Made by a program: the position numbers and the translations under genes
The notes under the pieces: model-generated
What the model was told of the DNA's origin: nothing
Database searches by the model: none
What the model saw: the letters and a program-made list of their open reading frames with translations, nothing else
NCBI RefSeq assembly: GCF_040703035.1
Contig: NZ_CP159996.1
Location: 3,258,001 to 3,322,000, forward strand
DNA: 64,000 nt
Reading direction: 5' to 3'
From: Terribacillus aidingensis
GTDB taxonomy: Bacteria > Bacillota > Bacilli > Bacillales > Amphibacillaceae
In this document: positions 25,083 to 33,319 of the stretch, piece after piece
Position numbering within the stretch: the first letter of the stretch is position 1
Layout of the letters: each line of letters opens with the position of its first letter

Positions 25083-26369
25083 TTAAAATTTAGCTTCCAA
25101 ATATTTCACGCTTGTATAAATTGCTTTCGTTCCACCTGCCGTGCCGCCTTTAGTTACGATTGGAATACCATCCAGGTATCCTCCCATAAACTTTCCATAA
25201 GCGATTAGCGGCAGAATCTCATCCAACAGCTGAATTCCTTCTGCTCTGCTTATCGAGCATAGTGAAGCGGTTACATCTCCTCCGCTAGAGAAACAGCCTC
25301 CGATTTCAAACTCACTCTCCTGGACAACTACCCGTGTTATCTTGCCGAGACCGTCTGCGATACGTTTCGCTAACGCATCCTGACTCACGCCCTGCTGTGC
25401 TCCGAGCGTTTTCAAATCAAGGATCTCAGCACCTGGTGCATCAGTCGTGATCAACAGAATATCCTGCTTCTCCATCTCCTGCTTTGCCAGAGCAATTACA
25501 CGATCTACCTCTTCATCCCAGACACCATCCACTGTCGCCAGCTTTTTGGAATCCACATAAATTGGTCGGAGATTCGTCTTATCCTTCAGGTATTGCAGCT
25601 GTTTCGAGCTATTCGAAGTAACACTTCCAACTGTGACAATAATTTTCTTATCCTTCATTCGCTTCCGGCTGAATGCTCGAGCGAATGCTGCTGTCAGCGG
25701 ACCAGGATCAGCCGGCACCATTTGATAGGATTCAAGCTCTGCCATAGCTCCTGCTACCGCATCAATGTCTTCATTCGTGATGACATCCGGAACAATGACT
25801 CTGGCACCCGCGTCGATTGCTTCCTGCATCTTGTTCTCGATCGCTTGCTTACCTGCAAGGATTGTCTCAAGTCCGATGCTTGCTACTGTAAATTTACTCT
25901 GTTTTTCTACCAGTTTAGGGACATGTGATTCCGTTACTGGTTTAACTGGATCCTTACCTACATCTGACAATTGAACAGGTACACCGTGAACGAGCAAGTA
26001 CCCGCCAGAAACAATTCTTCCAGAATCCGGGTAAGCCGGTACGACAACAGCGACTGCCTGTGTTCCCAGTTCATCGAGCAGTGTATCCAGCTCAACGCCG
26101 ATATTACCGCGCACTGTACTGTCAATCCGCTTGCAGACGATATCCGTTTCCCACTTCTTCAGGTTGTCCGCAACCGTTTTCACACGACGGTGTGCGACCT
26201 CCTCTTTCACATACCGGCTATCGGTATCGACAATCACACCGTTAATCTGGTCTGAGGAAGGGAGATGGTCGTAGAAGACCATCGTCGCAACGTTATATCC
26301 AAGCTTCGTCAGCTTAACACCAGTTCCATTTCCACCAGTTAGATCATCTGCAATAACACCAATCTTCAT
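25083..26369 (-). CDS. dtnK: Four-carbon acid sugar kinase (DtnK/OtnK-like, DUF1537 family)
   Basis: 428 residues. The N-terminal MKIGVIADDLTGGNGTG and KRIDSTVRGNIG are the substrate-binding signature, and the C-terminal ATP-binding part includes VTVGSVTSNSSKQ and GGTAGGTKAI. It phosphorylates D-threonate or D-erythronate at C4. The ATG overlaps the deoR stop (TGATG). Together with PdxA2 it completes conversion to DHAP without an aldolase, as described for dtnK-pdxA2 clusters. Exact stereochemistry is not deducible. Confidence 0.92.
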   Translation of the reverse strand: MKIGVIADDLTGGNGTGVKLTKLGYNVATMVFYDHLPSSDQINGVIVDTDSRYVKEEVAHRRVKTVADNLKKWETDIVCKRIDSTVRGNIGVELDTLLDELGTQAVAVVVPAYPDSGRIVSGGYLLVHGVPVQLSDVGKDPVKPVTESHVPKLVEKQSKFTVASIGLETILAGKQAIENKMQEAIDAGARVIVPDVITNEDIDAVAGAMAELESYQMVPADPGPLTAAFARAFSRKRMKDKKIIVTVGSVTSNSSKQLQYLKDKTNLRPIYVDSKKLATVDGVWDEEVDRVIALAKQEMEKQDILLITTDAPGAEILDLKTLGAQQGVSQDALAKRIADGLGKITRVVVQESEFEIGGCFSSGGDVTASLCSISRAEGIQLLDEILPLIAYGKFMGGYLDGIPIVTKGGTAGGTKAIYTSVKYLEAKF

Positions 26370-27136
26370 CAGGCTTCCTCCTCTGCTGCTACGACCTCCA
26401 AAAGCTCCGGTAATTCTCTCGGATGATAAGCCTTTATACCGCTATCCGAAATGACACCGGATAATACTTCCAAGTCACAAACTTTCGCCAGCGCCTTCTG
26501 ATCAAGCTTGCTCGAATCTGCAACCAGCCAAGTCGCCTGAGCTGATTCGACCATCAGTTTCTTAATGGAAGCCTTCTCAAAAGTAGGCGCCGTCACACCA
26601 ACTTGCAGGTGAACTGCATGGGCACCTAGGAAAAACAGATCTACATGCAGGTTACGCAAAGTCTGCTCTGTGAGCGGACCGAATAGCGCCCCGATATTAT
26701 TCTGCATCTCTCCGCCAGTCAGAATCACTTTGACCTCACTGTCCATCAGCTCAGCCGCAATCTTGATATCATTCGTTACGACAGTCAAATTCTGCTTCTG
26801 CTTTAGCAGCTTTGCGATTTCAAGTGTCGTTGTTCCTGAATCAAGGAGGATTGTAAAGTGTTCCTGTACAAGCTCAACAGCCCGTTTGGCAATCTGACGT
26901 TTTTCATCAGCATGCTTACCTTCTTTTGTCTGGAATGACGACTCCATCACCAGCGGCTTATTAAGGATAGCACCGCCCAGCGTCCGGATGATCTGCTCCT
27001 GTTCCTCCAAATAGTTCAAATCTCTTCGGATTGTCATAGCAGATACATTCAACTCTGCTGCCAATGCATCGATATCTATCTTTTCATTCTTATTTAATTG
27101 TTCTAAAATCACATTTCTACGTTCATTTGGCTGCAT
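26369..27136 (-). CDS. DeoR-family repressor of the sugar-acid operon
   Basis: 255 residues. The N-terminal helix-turn-helix (ERRNVILEQLNKNEKI, then ALAAELNVSAMTIRRDLNYLE in two parts) is the DeoR signature, and the C-terminal DeoRC sugar-phosphate sensor includes LDSGTTTLEIA and TNDIKIAAEL. It is the first gene of the operon, so it is autoregulated. Three similar inverted repeats (27150, 27193, 27245) upstream are the likely operators. The inducer is presumably a phosphorylated pathway intermediate. Confidence 0.92.
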   Translation of the reverse strand: MQPNERRNVILEQLNKNEKIDIDALAAELNVSAMTIRRDLNYLEEQEQIIRTLGGAILNKPLVMESSFQTKEGKHADEKRQIAKRAVELVQEHFTILLDSGTTTLEIAKLLKQKQNLTVVTNDIKIAAELMDSEVKVILTGGEMQNNIGALFGPLTEQTLRNLHVDLFFLGAHAVHLQVGVTAPTFEKASIKKLMVESAQATWLVADSSKLDQKALAKVCDLEVLSGVISDSGIKAYHPRELPELLEVVAAEEEA

Positions 27137-27149
27137 TTTGTATCACCTT

Positions 27150-27164
27150 TGTTAATCATGAACA
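27150..27164. promoter_or_regulatory. DeoR operator copy 1
   Basis: TGTTAATCATGAACA, an inverted repeat of TGTTAA-N3-TnAACA type, just before the deoR start. A further arm TGTTCATGAT (27172-27181) pairs with ATCATGAACA (27155-27164), giving a nested 10-bp inverted repeat. Confidence 0.6.
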
Positions 27165-27192
27165 TCTTATGTGTTCATGATATGCTTATTTA

Positions 27193-27207
27193 TGTTAAAA
27201 GTCAACA
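27193..27207. promoter_or_regulatory. DeoR operator copy 2
   Basis: TGTTAAAAGTCAACA, same half-site layout as copies 1 and 3. Confidence 0.5.
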
Positions 27208-27244
27208 TTACTTTGTTATTTATTTTCAATATTGTTATCGTTAG

Positions 27245-27259
27245 TGTTAATCATTAACA
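27245..27259. promoter_or_regulatory. DeoR operator copy 3
   Basis: TGTTAATCATTAACA, perfect TGTTAA/TTAACA inverted repeat around TCA, 108 bp upstream of deoR; three spaced copies allow looping. Confidence 0.6.
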
Positions 27260-27647
27260 TATTATTAATTCCTGTAAAACTGCAGAGTAAATTGTAAAGT
27301 AATAACTATACCACTCTTACAGCTCTTTTCTTCTGCTGCACCTTTCAATACAAAAAACAATTCATCTATTAAGGATGAGTATGTATAGATATTTGGACGA
27401 TGAGGATTTGTATTCATATAGAAGATATGTAATCACTATGGTTTGGACATCTGCAGAGAAAGTCGATTTAAAGAAGACACACAACTTTCTGGACTGTAAG
27501 GCAAAGATAAATCAGATGACAATCAAAACGGCCTGTTTATCCCAGGGAACCGGCGCGCTCTTATATCTTATTATTTTAAAAAAACAATAAAAAAGTGAAC
27601 ATATTAATACGCTGTATTCTCTAATTAGTGTGAAAGGAGGTAAGGTA

Positions 27648-28199
27648 GTGAAAACAGCAGTTTTTAAAGAAATACAAATGGAGAGAAAAATGGACTTAGC
27701 ACTTTTAGCAAAAAATGGTGATAAAGAAGCATTTTCATCACTGATCCAAGAAAACAAGCGGAATTTATATCGTGTGGCAAAAGGGATATTACACCATGAA
27801 GCCGATGTCGAAGACGCCATTCAGATGACTATCTTAAAGGCTTATGAAAATATAGGCAAATTAAGAGTGGCCGATTACTTCAAAACCTGGATCATTCGAA
27901 TACTTATTAACGAATGTAAGAGTATGTTAAGGAAAAGATATAGAACGGTTTATTTAGATAATACCAGTCAGGAAATAGCTTCTTTTGAAGATACGTATGA
28001 AAATCTTGAATTACAAGAAGCTCTCTATTCTCTGAAAGAAAAACTACGGATTGTTACCGTACTCTTTTATTATGAAGATCTATCAACAAAAGAAATTGCT
28101 AAATTATTATCTATACCTGAAGGAACTGTTCGCTCCAGATTATCAAAAGCAAGGACACTCTTACAAAAAAAATTAAATGAATATAGAAAGGAGCAGTAA
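27648..28199 (+). CDS. ECF RNA polymerase sigma factor (SigV-like)
   Basis: 183 residues from GTG 27648, preceded by AAAGGAGGT with about 7 bp spacing. Sigma region 2 spans ~20-90 (GDKEAFSSLIQENKRNLYRVA, core EAFSSLIQENK; EADVEDAIQMTILKAYENI) and region 4 spans ~115-175 (YYEDLSTKEIAKLLSIPEGTVRSRLSKAR, core TKEIAKLLSIPEGTVRSRL). ECF sigma factors respond to envelope stress. The next gene starts 2 bp downstream and encodes a DUF4179 membrane protein, the expected anti-sigma partner, as in sigV/rsiV-like or DUF4179 pairs. Confidence 0.9.
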   Translation: MKTAVFKEIQMERKMDLALLAKNGDKEAFSSLIQENKRNLYRVAKGILHHEADVEDAIQMTILKAYENIGKLRVADYFKTWIIRILINECKSMLRKRYRTVYLDNTSQEIASFEDTYENLELQEALYSLKEKLRIVTVLFYYEDLSTKEIAKLLSIPEGTVRSRLSKARTLLQKKLNEYRKEQ

Positions 28200-28200
28200 T

Positions 28201-29577
28201 ATGACAAACAAATTTGACGAAAGTTTCAAAGATAAGATAAAGGAAAATCATAATACTATACCAGAACGTCTCCAAGCTAAAATTGACGATACTTTGGCAA
28301 TCTTACCTGATAAAAATCTCCGCAGAAAAAGAAAGAAGACAGCTATTACATGGTCAGTTGCTGCTGCTATTCTTGCCATTTCCTTGATGAGTGTTCAATT
28401 GAATCCATCATTGGCAAGCAGTATAGGAGTTCCTAATATACTTATAGATAAGCTTTCATTAGGTGATGCGGAGAAAGTATCCAATGAAGCTAACGTTATA
28501 CAAGAAAGTAATGGGGTGAAAATATCCATTACTAATGCAATATTTGATGGCTATTACCTATTGGTTTCCTATCATGCTGAAAGTGATCAGCCTTTCTCTG
28601 AAACACCTAGCCTCTTCCCTGAAGAGGCGAAAATTACTTATGATGGTTTTGAATCAACCATTTCTCCTTCAAATGAAGTAGGTGAGTTTTTAGATAAAAA
28701 CAAGAAAGCTTATGATGGCATAGTGATTTTCCCGCTAAACAAAGAGGCATTCACTGTTAGTGATACAGATGAAGCAAAGTTAGACCCTGATATCTTAGTA
28801 AAAGGAAACCAGATTGATATCTCAGAATTACCGAAAAAATTTAAATTAGATATGAAAGCAACAGCTCTAGGCTTTAAAGAGGACAAAAAGCTGAAAGGAG
28901 AATGGCAGTTTTCCCTTCAAGTGGACACGAAGAAAGCAGCTAATAATAGCAAGACAGTGGAAGTAAATAAAGATCTGCCTGCATTAGGTACAGATGTAAA
29001 GGTAGAGAAAATAGTAATAACCCCTATCAGAATTCACTTGCAAGGTGTACAGCACGAAAACGCCGGCATTATTGATTTTCTGATTGAAGACAACGATGGA
29101 GAAGCAAAGCATTGGCTGAATGGATCAGTCGGAGTCGGTGAAAATGGTTCTGAAAGAATGTTAGGCAGCTTTGAAAACCTTAATCCTCTAATGAAGACTT
29201 TAAAAGTTGTACCGTATAAACTAGATATGAGTGTCGAATTGACAGCAGAAAATTCTACTCTATTCCAGCCAAATGGAGAAACGAAACTCCCCATAAGTAA
29301 AGATGAGTATATTACCATTTCAAACGTAGAGGTGAAAGATGGTAAAACATATATTTCCTATCACGCTGATGTTCCAGTAAATGAATATTTGCCTTTTGTC
29401 ATTAAAGATAAAAACGGAGCAGATCATATACGGATTTTAGATGAAAGTATTGGTTCTCGGGCCAATACAGATGCAGTAGTAGTACTAGAAGGAAACCTTT
29501 TAGATGAAGATTATACTATCTATAGTCCAAATACGTATTACTTTGATGAAGCATTTACGGTAGATCTGAATCAATAG
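28201..29577 (+). CDS. DUF4179-domain membrane protein, probable anti-sigma factor
   Basis: 458 residues from ATG 28201 (GAAAGGAGCAG upstream). A charged cytoplasmic N-terminus (1-48) is followed by one membrane segment (TAITWSVAAAILAISLM), then a long extracytoplasmic region of beta-sandwich character with DUF4179 (about 60-190) and a DUF5643-like part. It is cotranscribed with the ECF sigma gene just upstream, so the N-terminus probably holds the sigma factor at the membrane. No zinc motif of the ZAS type was seen. Signal unknown. Confidence 0.85.
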   Translation: MTNKFDESFKDKIKENHNTIPERLQAKIDDTLAILPDKNLRRKRKKTAITWSVAAAILAISLMSVQLNPSLASSIGVPNILIDKLSLGDAEKVSNEANVIQESNGVKISITNAIFDGYYLLVSYHAESDQPFSETPSLFPEEAKITYDGFESTISPSNEVGEFLDKNKKAYDGIVIFPLNKEAFTVSDTDEAKLDPDILVKGNQIDISELPKKFKLDMKATALGFKEDKKLKGEWQFSLQVDTKKAANNSKTVEVNKDLPALGTDVKVEKIVITPIRIHLQGVQHENAGIIDFLIEDNDGEAKHWLNGSVGVGENGSERMLGSFENLNPLMKTLKVVPYKLDMSVELTAENSTLFQPNGETKLPISKDEYITISNVEVKDGKTYISYHADVPVNEYLPFVIKDKNGADHIRILDESIGSRANTDAVVVLEGNLLDEDYTIYSPNTYYFDEAFTVDLNQ

Positions 29578-29634
29578 CGGATAAAGCTGAGGGAGACAGA
29601 CTCAAGCTAGATGAAATACAAATAAAAAAACATA

Positions 29635-29679
29635 TTAGGCTGTCATACTACCCGATTATTTTGGTATATGATAGCCTAA
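29635..29679. repeat. Long hairpin after the anti-sigma gene
   Basis: TTAGGCTGTCATA faces TATGATAGCCTAA with one mismatch. The T-run needed for termination lies on the minus-strand side, so its direction of action is unclear. Confidence 0.45.
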
Positions 29680-29685
29680 AAGTGA

Positions 29686-30221
29686 ATTTACCATTTGTTA
29701 GAGGAGTTCATCATTGCTACTTTACTAGGCAATCTATTTATCGTAGAAGTTTTATTAAACAATTTCGGACTTACAACATTTTTGCTTTCGTACATCCAGC
29801 CATCTTCTTTATAAGTGCACTGCTGCTTTTCCTGCCGATTTACAGCTTGTTGAAACTTATCGAGATCGGACTGTTCTTAATGCTCGGGAAGGTTACACTC
29901 GGTGCTTTACGCTGGCATCTGCAGCTTCTATTCCGCTGCCAGGTTCAGGCCTTCTAGATAATCGGACACTTGAGTGTCTTCAAACTGTTTTTTGGAGGAA
30001 CCAAAGTCAGCTAAGATCCATTTGCTCCTTCTCCTCCTGCTCCGATTACAAATGAATGGTTCTCGTTTATGGGAAACTATTACGACTCCTTTCTTACCGG
30101 GACAACCTGGCTACTATGGACGCCACTTCTAGCTATCATTGTGACAATCATCTCTTTTCGATTACTGATCAATGGATTGCAAAAGTATTTTCAGCAGCAA
30201 AAAACGCCGCCCCTTCATTAG
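29686..30221 (+). pseudogene. Remnant of an oligopeptide-type ABC permease pair
   Basis: Several frames together give recognisable permease pieces: 29686-29811 (EEFIIATLLGNLFIVEVLL, like the C-terminal part of OppB/DppB proteins), a middle frame around 29880-29960 with ASAASIPLPGSG, and 30040-30221 (EWFSFMGNYYDSF then LLWTPLLAIIVTIISFRLL, like the end of an OppC-type permease). Stops and frameshifts separate them and no start is usable, so this is a decayed gene or genes with internal deletions. The last codons lie within the terminator hairpin 30199-30236. A 98-codon open frame at 29661-29957 in this stretch is an out-of-frame by-product. Confidence 0.65.
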
Positions 30222-30236
30222 GGCGGCGTTTTTTCA
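30199..30236. terminator. Bidirectional terminator, permease remnant / CNNM-CBS gene
   Basis: AACGCCGCCC and GGGCGGCGTT with A- and T-runs on either side. Confidence 0.88.
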
Positions 30237-31565
30237 ATTGGAAATGCTTTCTTCCAGCTGTTCGACCTGGGTTTGCTTGCGCATTTCCACTTCAACGATC
30301 TGATGGTTCAGTGTCTCCGTTATCTCCCACTCATATCCATGAGCTTCTATGACGCGATGCTCCTCGATACTTCTAAGATTGGTGAGCATCCAGCCGCCGA
30401 TTGTATCGACTTCTGCCTCGTTAATGAAACGAATGTTAAATTGCTCTTCGATTTCCTCGAGCAGGACACGGCCATTCAAACGGTACTTATTTTCAGATAC
30501 CTCTTGGATGTCCGGTTTTTCATTTTCATCGAATTCGTCACGTATTTCCCCGACGATTTCTTCAAGCATATCCTCCATCGTCACGATACCAGCAGTTCCG
30601 CCGTACTCATCGACTACTAGCGCGATATGAACACGTTTCTTCTGCATGGTCAGCAGTGTATCATTCAGACTTGTTCCTTCATGCACCGTCGGGATTGGGT
30701 GAATGAAAGCATCTAATTTCTTGTCTTCTTTCGAGGTGAAATCAGTCAGCATTTCTTTGACGTTTACAAAACCATAAATCCGGTCTTTATCACCGTCTTC
30801 TGTGACTGGATAACGTGTATACTGATGCTCCACCATTATTCCCTGGATTTCTTGGCGTGTCATTGTATCAGAAATCGCGACAACCTGTGTCCTCGGAACA
30901 AGGATATCCTTGACGACGCGATCGTTGAATGTGAAGATGTTTTCCATATAATCCAGCTCAGTTTTGTTGATTTCACCGCTCTGGAAGCTTTGTGCCATAA
31001 TAATCTTCAGTTCCTCTTCGGAGTGGGCCTGTTCATGCGCAACCTGCTTAACACCGAACATGCGCAGGAATACGCGTGCAGATCCATTCAGTGTGTAGAT
31101 AAAAGGTGCCATCAGCTTACCGAACCAGTACAGCGGACGCGCCAGAATGAGCGTCATCTTCTCTGTATATTGGATTGCTAATGTTTTCGGAGCCAGCTCA
31201 CCGATAACGACGTGCAGGAAAGTCACGACCGCAAAGGCGATAGCAAATGAAAGAATTGTAGAAAGAGATTCTGAAAAACCGAAGTAATCGAATACTGGGT
31301 GTAATATCTTCTCTACAGTCGGTTCACCTAATGCACCAAGTACCAATGCAGTAACAGTGATTCCAAGCTGACAAGCAGATAAGTAGTAATCGAGATTATG
31401 GACTAGCTTCTTGACGACTAAGGCGTTCTTGTTTCCTTCTTCGATGAGCTGCTCGACTCGTGACATACGTACCTTTACGACCGAGAACTCGGCACCGACG
31501 AAGAATGCCGTCAGAATGATGAACAAGGCTACTAAAGCTAGATTAAGTACTAATAATGGGTCCAA
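30234..31565 (-). CDS. CNNM-CBS transporter (CorC/HlyC-type, MpfA/YhdP-like)
   Basis: 443 residues. An N-terminal DUF21/CNNM membrane domain (~1-190; FFVGAEFSVVKVRMSRV and HVVIGELAPKTLAIQY), a CBS pair (~210-335; LVPRTQVVAISD and HIALVVDEYGGTAGIVTMED) and a C-terminal CorC_HlyC domain (~350-435; RLNGRVLLEEIEEQF). Bacillus homologues such as MpfA export magnesium. Translation starts at TTG 31565 behind AGGGGGA. The gene is preceded by a ~190-nt leader containing a terminator-like hairpin, so conditional readthrough is possible. Confidence 0.9.
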   Translation of the reverse strand: MDPLLVLNLALVALFIILTAFFVGAEFSVVKVRMSRVEQLIEEGNKNALVVKKLVHNLDYYLSACQLGITVTALVLGALGEPTVEKILHPVFDYFGFSESLSTILSFAIAFAVVTFLHVVIGELAPKTLAIQYTEKMTLILARPLYWFGKLMAPFIYTLNGSARVFLRMFGVKQVAHEQAHSEEELKIIMAQSFQSGEINKTELDYMENIFTFNDRVVKDILVPRTQVVAISDTMTRQEIQGIMVEHQYTRYPVTEDGDKDRIYGFVNVKEMLTDFTSKEDKKLDAFIHPIPTVHEGTSLNDTLLTMQKKRVHIALVVDEYGGTAGIVTMEDMLEEIVGEIRDEFDENEKPDIQEVSENKYRLNGRVLLEEIEEQFNIRFINEAEVDTIGGWMLTNLRSIEEHRVIEAHGYEWEITETLNHQIVEVEMRKQTQVEQLEESISN

Positions 31566-31690
31566 ATTTTCCCCCTAAACAGGGGTTCACCTCCGTATGA
31601 TGTTGTTTTTCTATATTGGTGTCTTTTTCCGCAGCGGCAATATATTCAGCACCTTCACCTTCCCAAGGGAATCGCCTCCTTTCAATTTTG

Positions 31691-31728
31691 AAAAAAAAGC
31701 CCCCATCTCGTTACCGGGATGGAGGCCT
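31691..31728 (-). terminator. Intrinsic terminator in the leader of the CNNM-CBS gene (attenuator candidate)
   Basis: On the minus strand GCCTCCATC pairs with GATGGGGGC and is followed by eight T. It lies about 35 nt after the predicted start of transcription and 125 bp before the TTG start. Confidence 0.6.
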
Positions 31729-31760
31729 TTTTCTCCGCTCTTGTATACTAACTTATCGAA

Positions 31761-31789
31761 ATTATAAGGTATATATGCTGTATTTTCAA
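31761..31789 (-). promoter_or_regulatory. Sigma-A promoter of the CNNM-CBS gene
   Basis: On the minus strand TTGAAA (31789-31784), 17 bp, TATAAT (31766-31761). Confidence 0.7.
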
Positions 31790-31840
31790 ATAAATCACCG
31801 TGAATTATTTTCGAATTTTATTTCACTCAGCTATAATAAT

Positions 31841-31854
31841 AGTAACCGCTATCA
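31841..31854 (+). promoter_or_regulatory. cre-like site upstream of tartrate/malate dehydrogenase
   Basis: AGTAACCGCTATCA fits TGWAANCGNTNWCA except for the first base; 145 bp before the start. Confidence 0.55.
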
Positions 31855-31998
31855 TTATAGAAGGACTGGATATCCTTTACGAAAAGCTGATCCATGTAAA
31901 AGCTGCACTCCTTTGGATTACTTTATCTCTGTCTCATAAAGTAAATATCATGAAGAAAAGCGGGAAACTATCATAGAAGCCAAACAAGGAGGGGACGT

Positions 31999-33057
31999 AT
32001 GAAGAAATTAAAGATAGCAAGCTTACCAGGAGATGGAGTAGGAAAAGAAGTAGTTCCAGCAGCGCAGACAGTTTTGAAAGCGATTTCCGAAGTGCATGGC
32101 GGTCTGCAGTTCGAATTCGACGAGTATCCGTGGAGCTGCGAATATTATCTGGAGCACAATCAAATGATGCCAGACGATGCATTGGATCGCCTGCAGGATG
32201 CAGATGCTATTTTTCTCGGTGCTGTTGGGAACCAGGAGCTAGTTCCAGATCATATTTCCTTGTGGGGTATGCTGATCAAGATACGGCGAGAATTTGAACA
32301 GGTCATCAATATCCGGCCTGCCAAACTATTGAAGGGTATTACCTCACCACTTACCAACCCGAAGGACTTCGATTTATTAGTTGTACGGGAGAATAGTGAA
32401 GGCGAATACAGCGAAGTGGGCGGCCGGATTTTTCGTGGTGTAGACGAAGTGGCAATTCAAAATGCGATTTTCTCAAGACGTGGCACAGAAAGAGCGATGC
32501 GCTATGCTTTTGAGCTTGCCGCAAAGCGCCGTAAGCATGTAACTAGTGCAACAAAGTCAAATGGAATTGTGCATTCTATGCCATTTTGGGATGAAGTCTT
32601 TCAAACTGTGAAAAGTGATTATCCGGATATCAGTACAGAAAGTCAGCACATTGACGCCCTCGCTGCCTTCTTTGTCACGCAGCCGCAGCGCTTCGATGTT
32701 ATTGTTGCAAGCAATCTATTTGGTGATGTTCTTACCGATATCGGCGCCGCCATCATGGGAAGCATTGGTATTGCTCCTGCTGCCAATATCAATGTGAATG
32801 GTAAGTATCCTTCTATGTTCGAGCCCGTCCATGGTTCTGCTCCGGACATCGTCGGTAAAGGCATCGCCAATCCGATCGGACAAATTTGGACAGCGAAGCT
32901 AATGCTAGATCATTTTGGTGAAGAAGAGCTCGGCATTAATCTGCTGGATATCATTGAGGATGTGACAGCAGCTGGCATTCTGACGCCTGATTTGGGCGGG
33001 AAGTATGGTACGGCGGATGTAACTGAAGCCATTATAGAAAGGGTAAATAAACTATGA
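31999..33057 (+). CDS. Tartrate dehydrogenase/decarboxylase or D-malate dehydrogenase
   Basis: 352 residues of the isocitrate/isopropylmalate dehydrogenase family. LPGDGVGKEVV at the N-terminus, VVRENSEGEYSEVGG (substrate loop) and NLFGDVLTDIGAA with two metal aspartates, then EPVHGSAPDI (NAD adenine loop). The WSCEYYLEHNQMMP segment and length match the tartrate dehydrogenase/DmlA (B. subtilis YcsA-like) branch rather than LeuB. It oxidises and decarboxylates D-malate or tartrate with NAD. GGAGGGG ribosome binding site. Monocistronic, with a cre-like element upstream. Confidence 0.9.
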   Translation: MKKLKIASLPGDGVGKEVVPAAQTVLKAISEVHGGLQFEFDEYPWSCEYYLEHNQMMPDDALDRLQDADAIFLGAVGNQELVPDHISLWGMLIKIRREFEQVINIRPAKLLKGITSPLTNPKDFDLLVVRENSEGEYSEVGGRIFRGVDEVAIQNAIFSRRGTERAMRYAFELAAKRRKHVTSATKSNGIVHSMPFWDEVFQTVKSDYPDISTESQHIDALAAFFVTQPQRFDVIVASNLFGDVLTDIGAAIMGSIGIAPAANINVNGKYPSMFEPVHGSAPDIVGKGIANPIGQIWTAKLMLDHFGEEELGINLLDIIEDVTAAGILTPDLGGKYGTADVTEAIIERVNKL

Positions 33058-33131
33058 CAACTAATTAAAAAAATATCGTTTGCGCTGTCAGTTTTCCAAA
33101 CGCTTAGCAGGGAACAGCTTATGCCATCGCC

Positions 33132-33212
33132 GTGCTGTTCTCGTAGGAGAAGCTTCACTTTGCACAAAAAAGTTGTTGGTATTTTCGAGTCTCCGTGTTC
33201 TGCCTATGCTAG
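33132..33212 (-). repeat. Degenerate partial copy of the 54949-55246 repeat
   Basis: Reverse-complement of this stretch reproduces two segments of the larger repeat: the GTGCTGTT-CGTAGGAG block (33132-33149) and the GAGTCTCCGTGTTCTGCC-TATGCTAG block (33187-33212), separated by about 37 extra bases. Inverted orientation relative to the copy at 54949. Confidence 0.55.
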
Positions 33213-33231
33213 TGCAAATAATATTAAAAAC

Positions 33232-33284
33232 AAAACCCGAAAGAAGCAAATTTTTAATGACGATTTGCCTCGTTCGGGTTTTTA
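33232..33284. terminator. Bidirectional terminator between dehydrogenase and response regulator
   Basis: AAACCCGAA plus GCAAAT pair with ATTTGC plus TTCGGGTTT; A-run before, T-run after. Confidence 0.8.
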
Positions 33285-33319
33285 TCTAAGCTGAAATACG
33301 TTTGTCCCAGCCTCTTTAT

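Noticed and set aside
27375..27590. 71-codon ORF upstream of the ECF sigma gene
   Set aside because: Weak start context, odd composition and no recognisable domain; more likely chance.
31560..31760. Leader of the CNNM-CBS gene as an M-box, yybP-ykoY or TPP riboswitch
   Set aside because: None of the conserved core sequences of these classes is present; kept only as an undefined attenuator-like leader.
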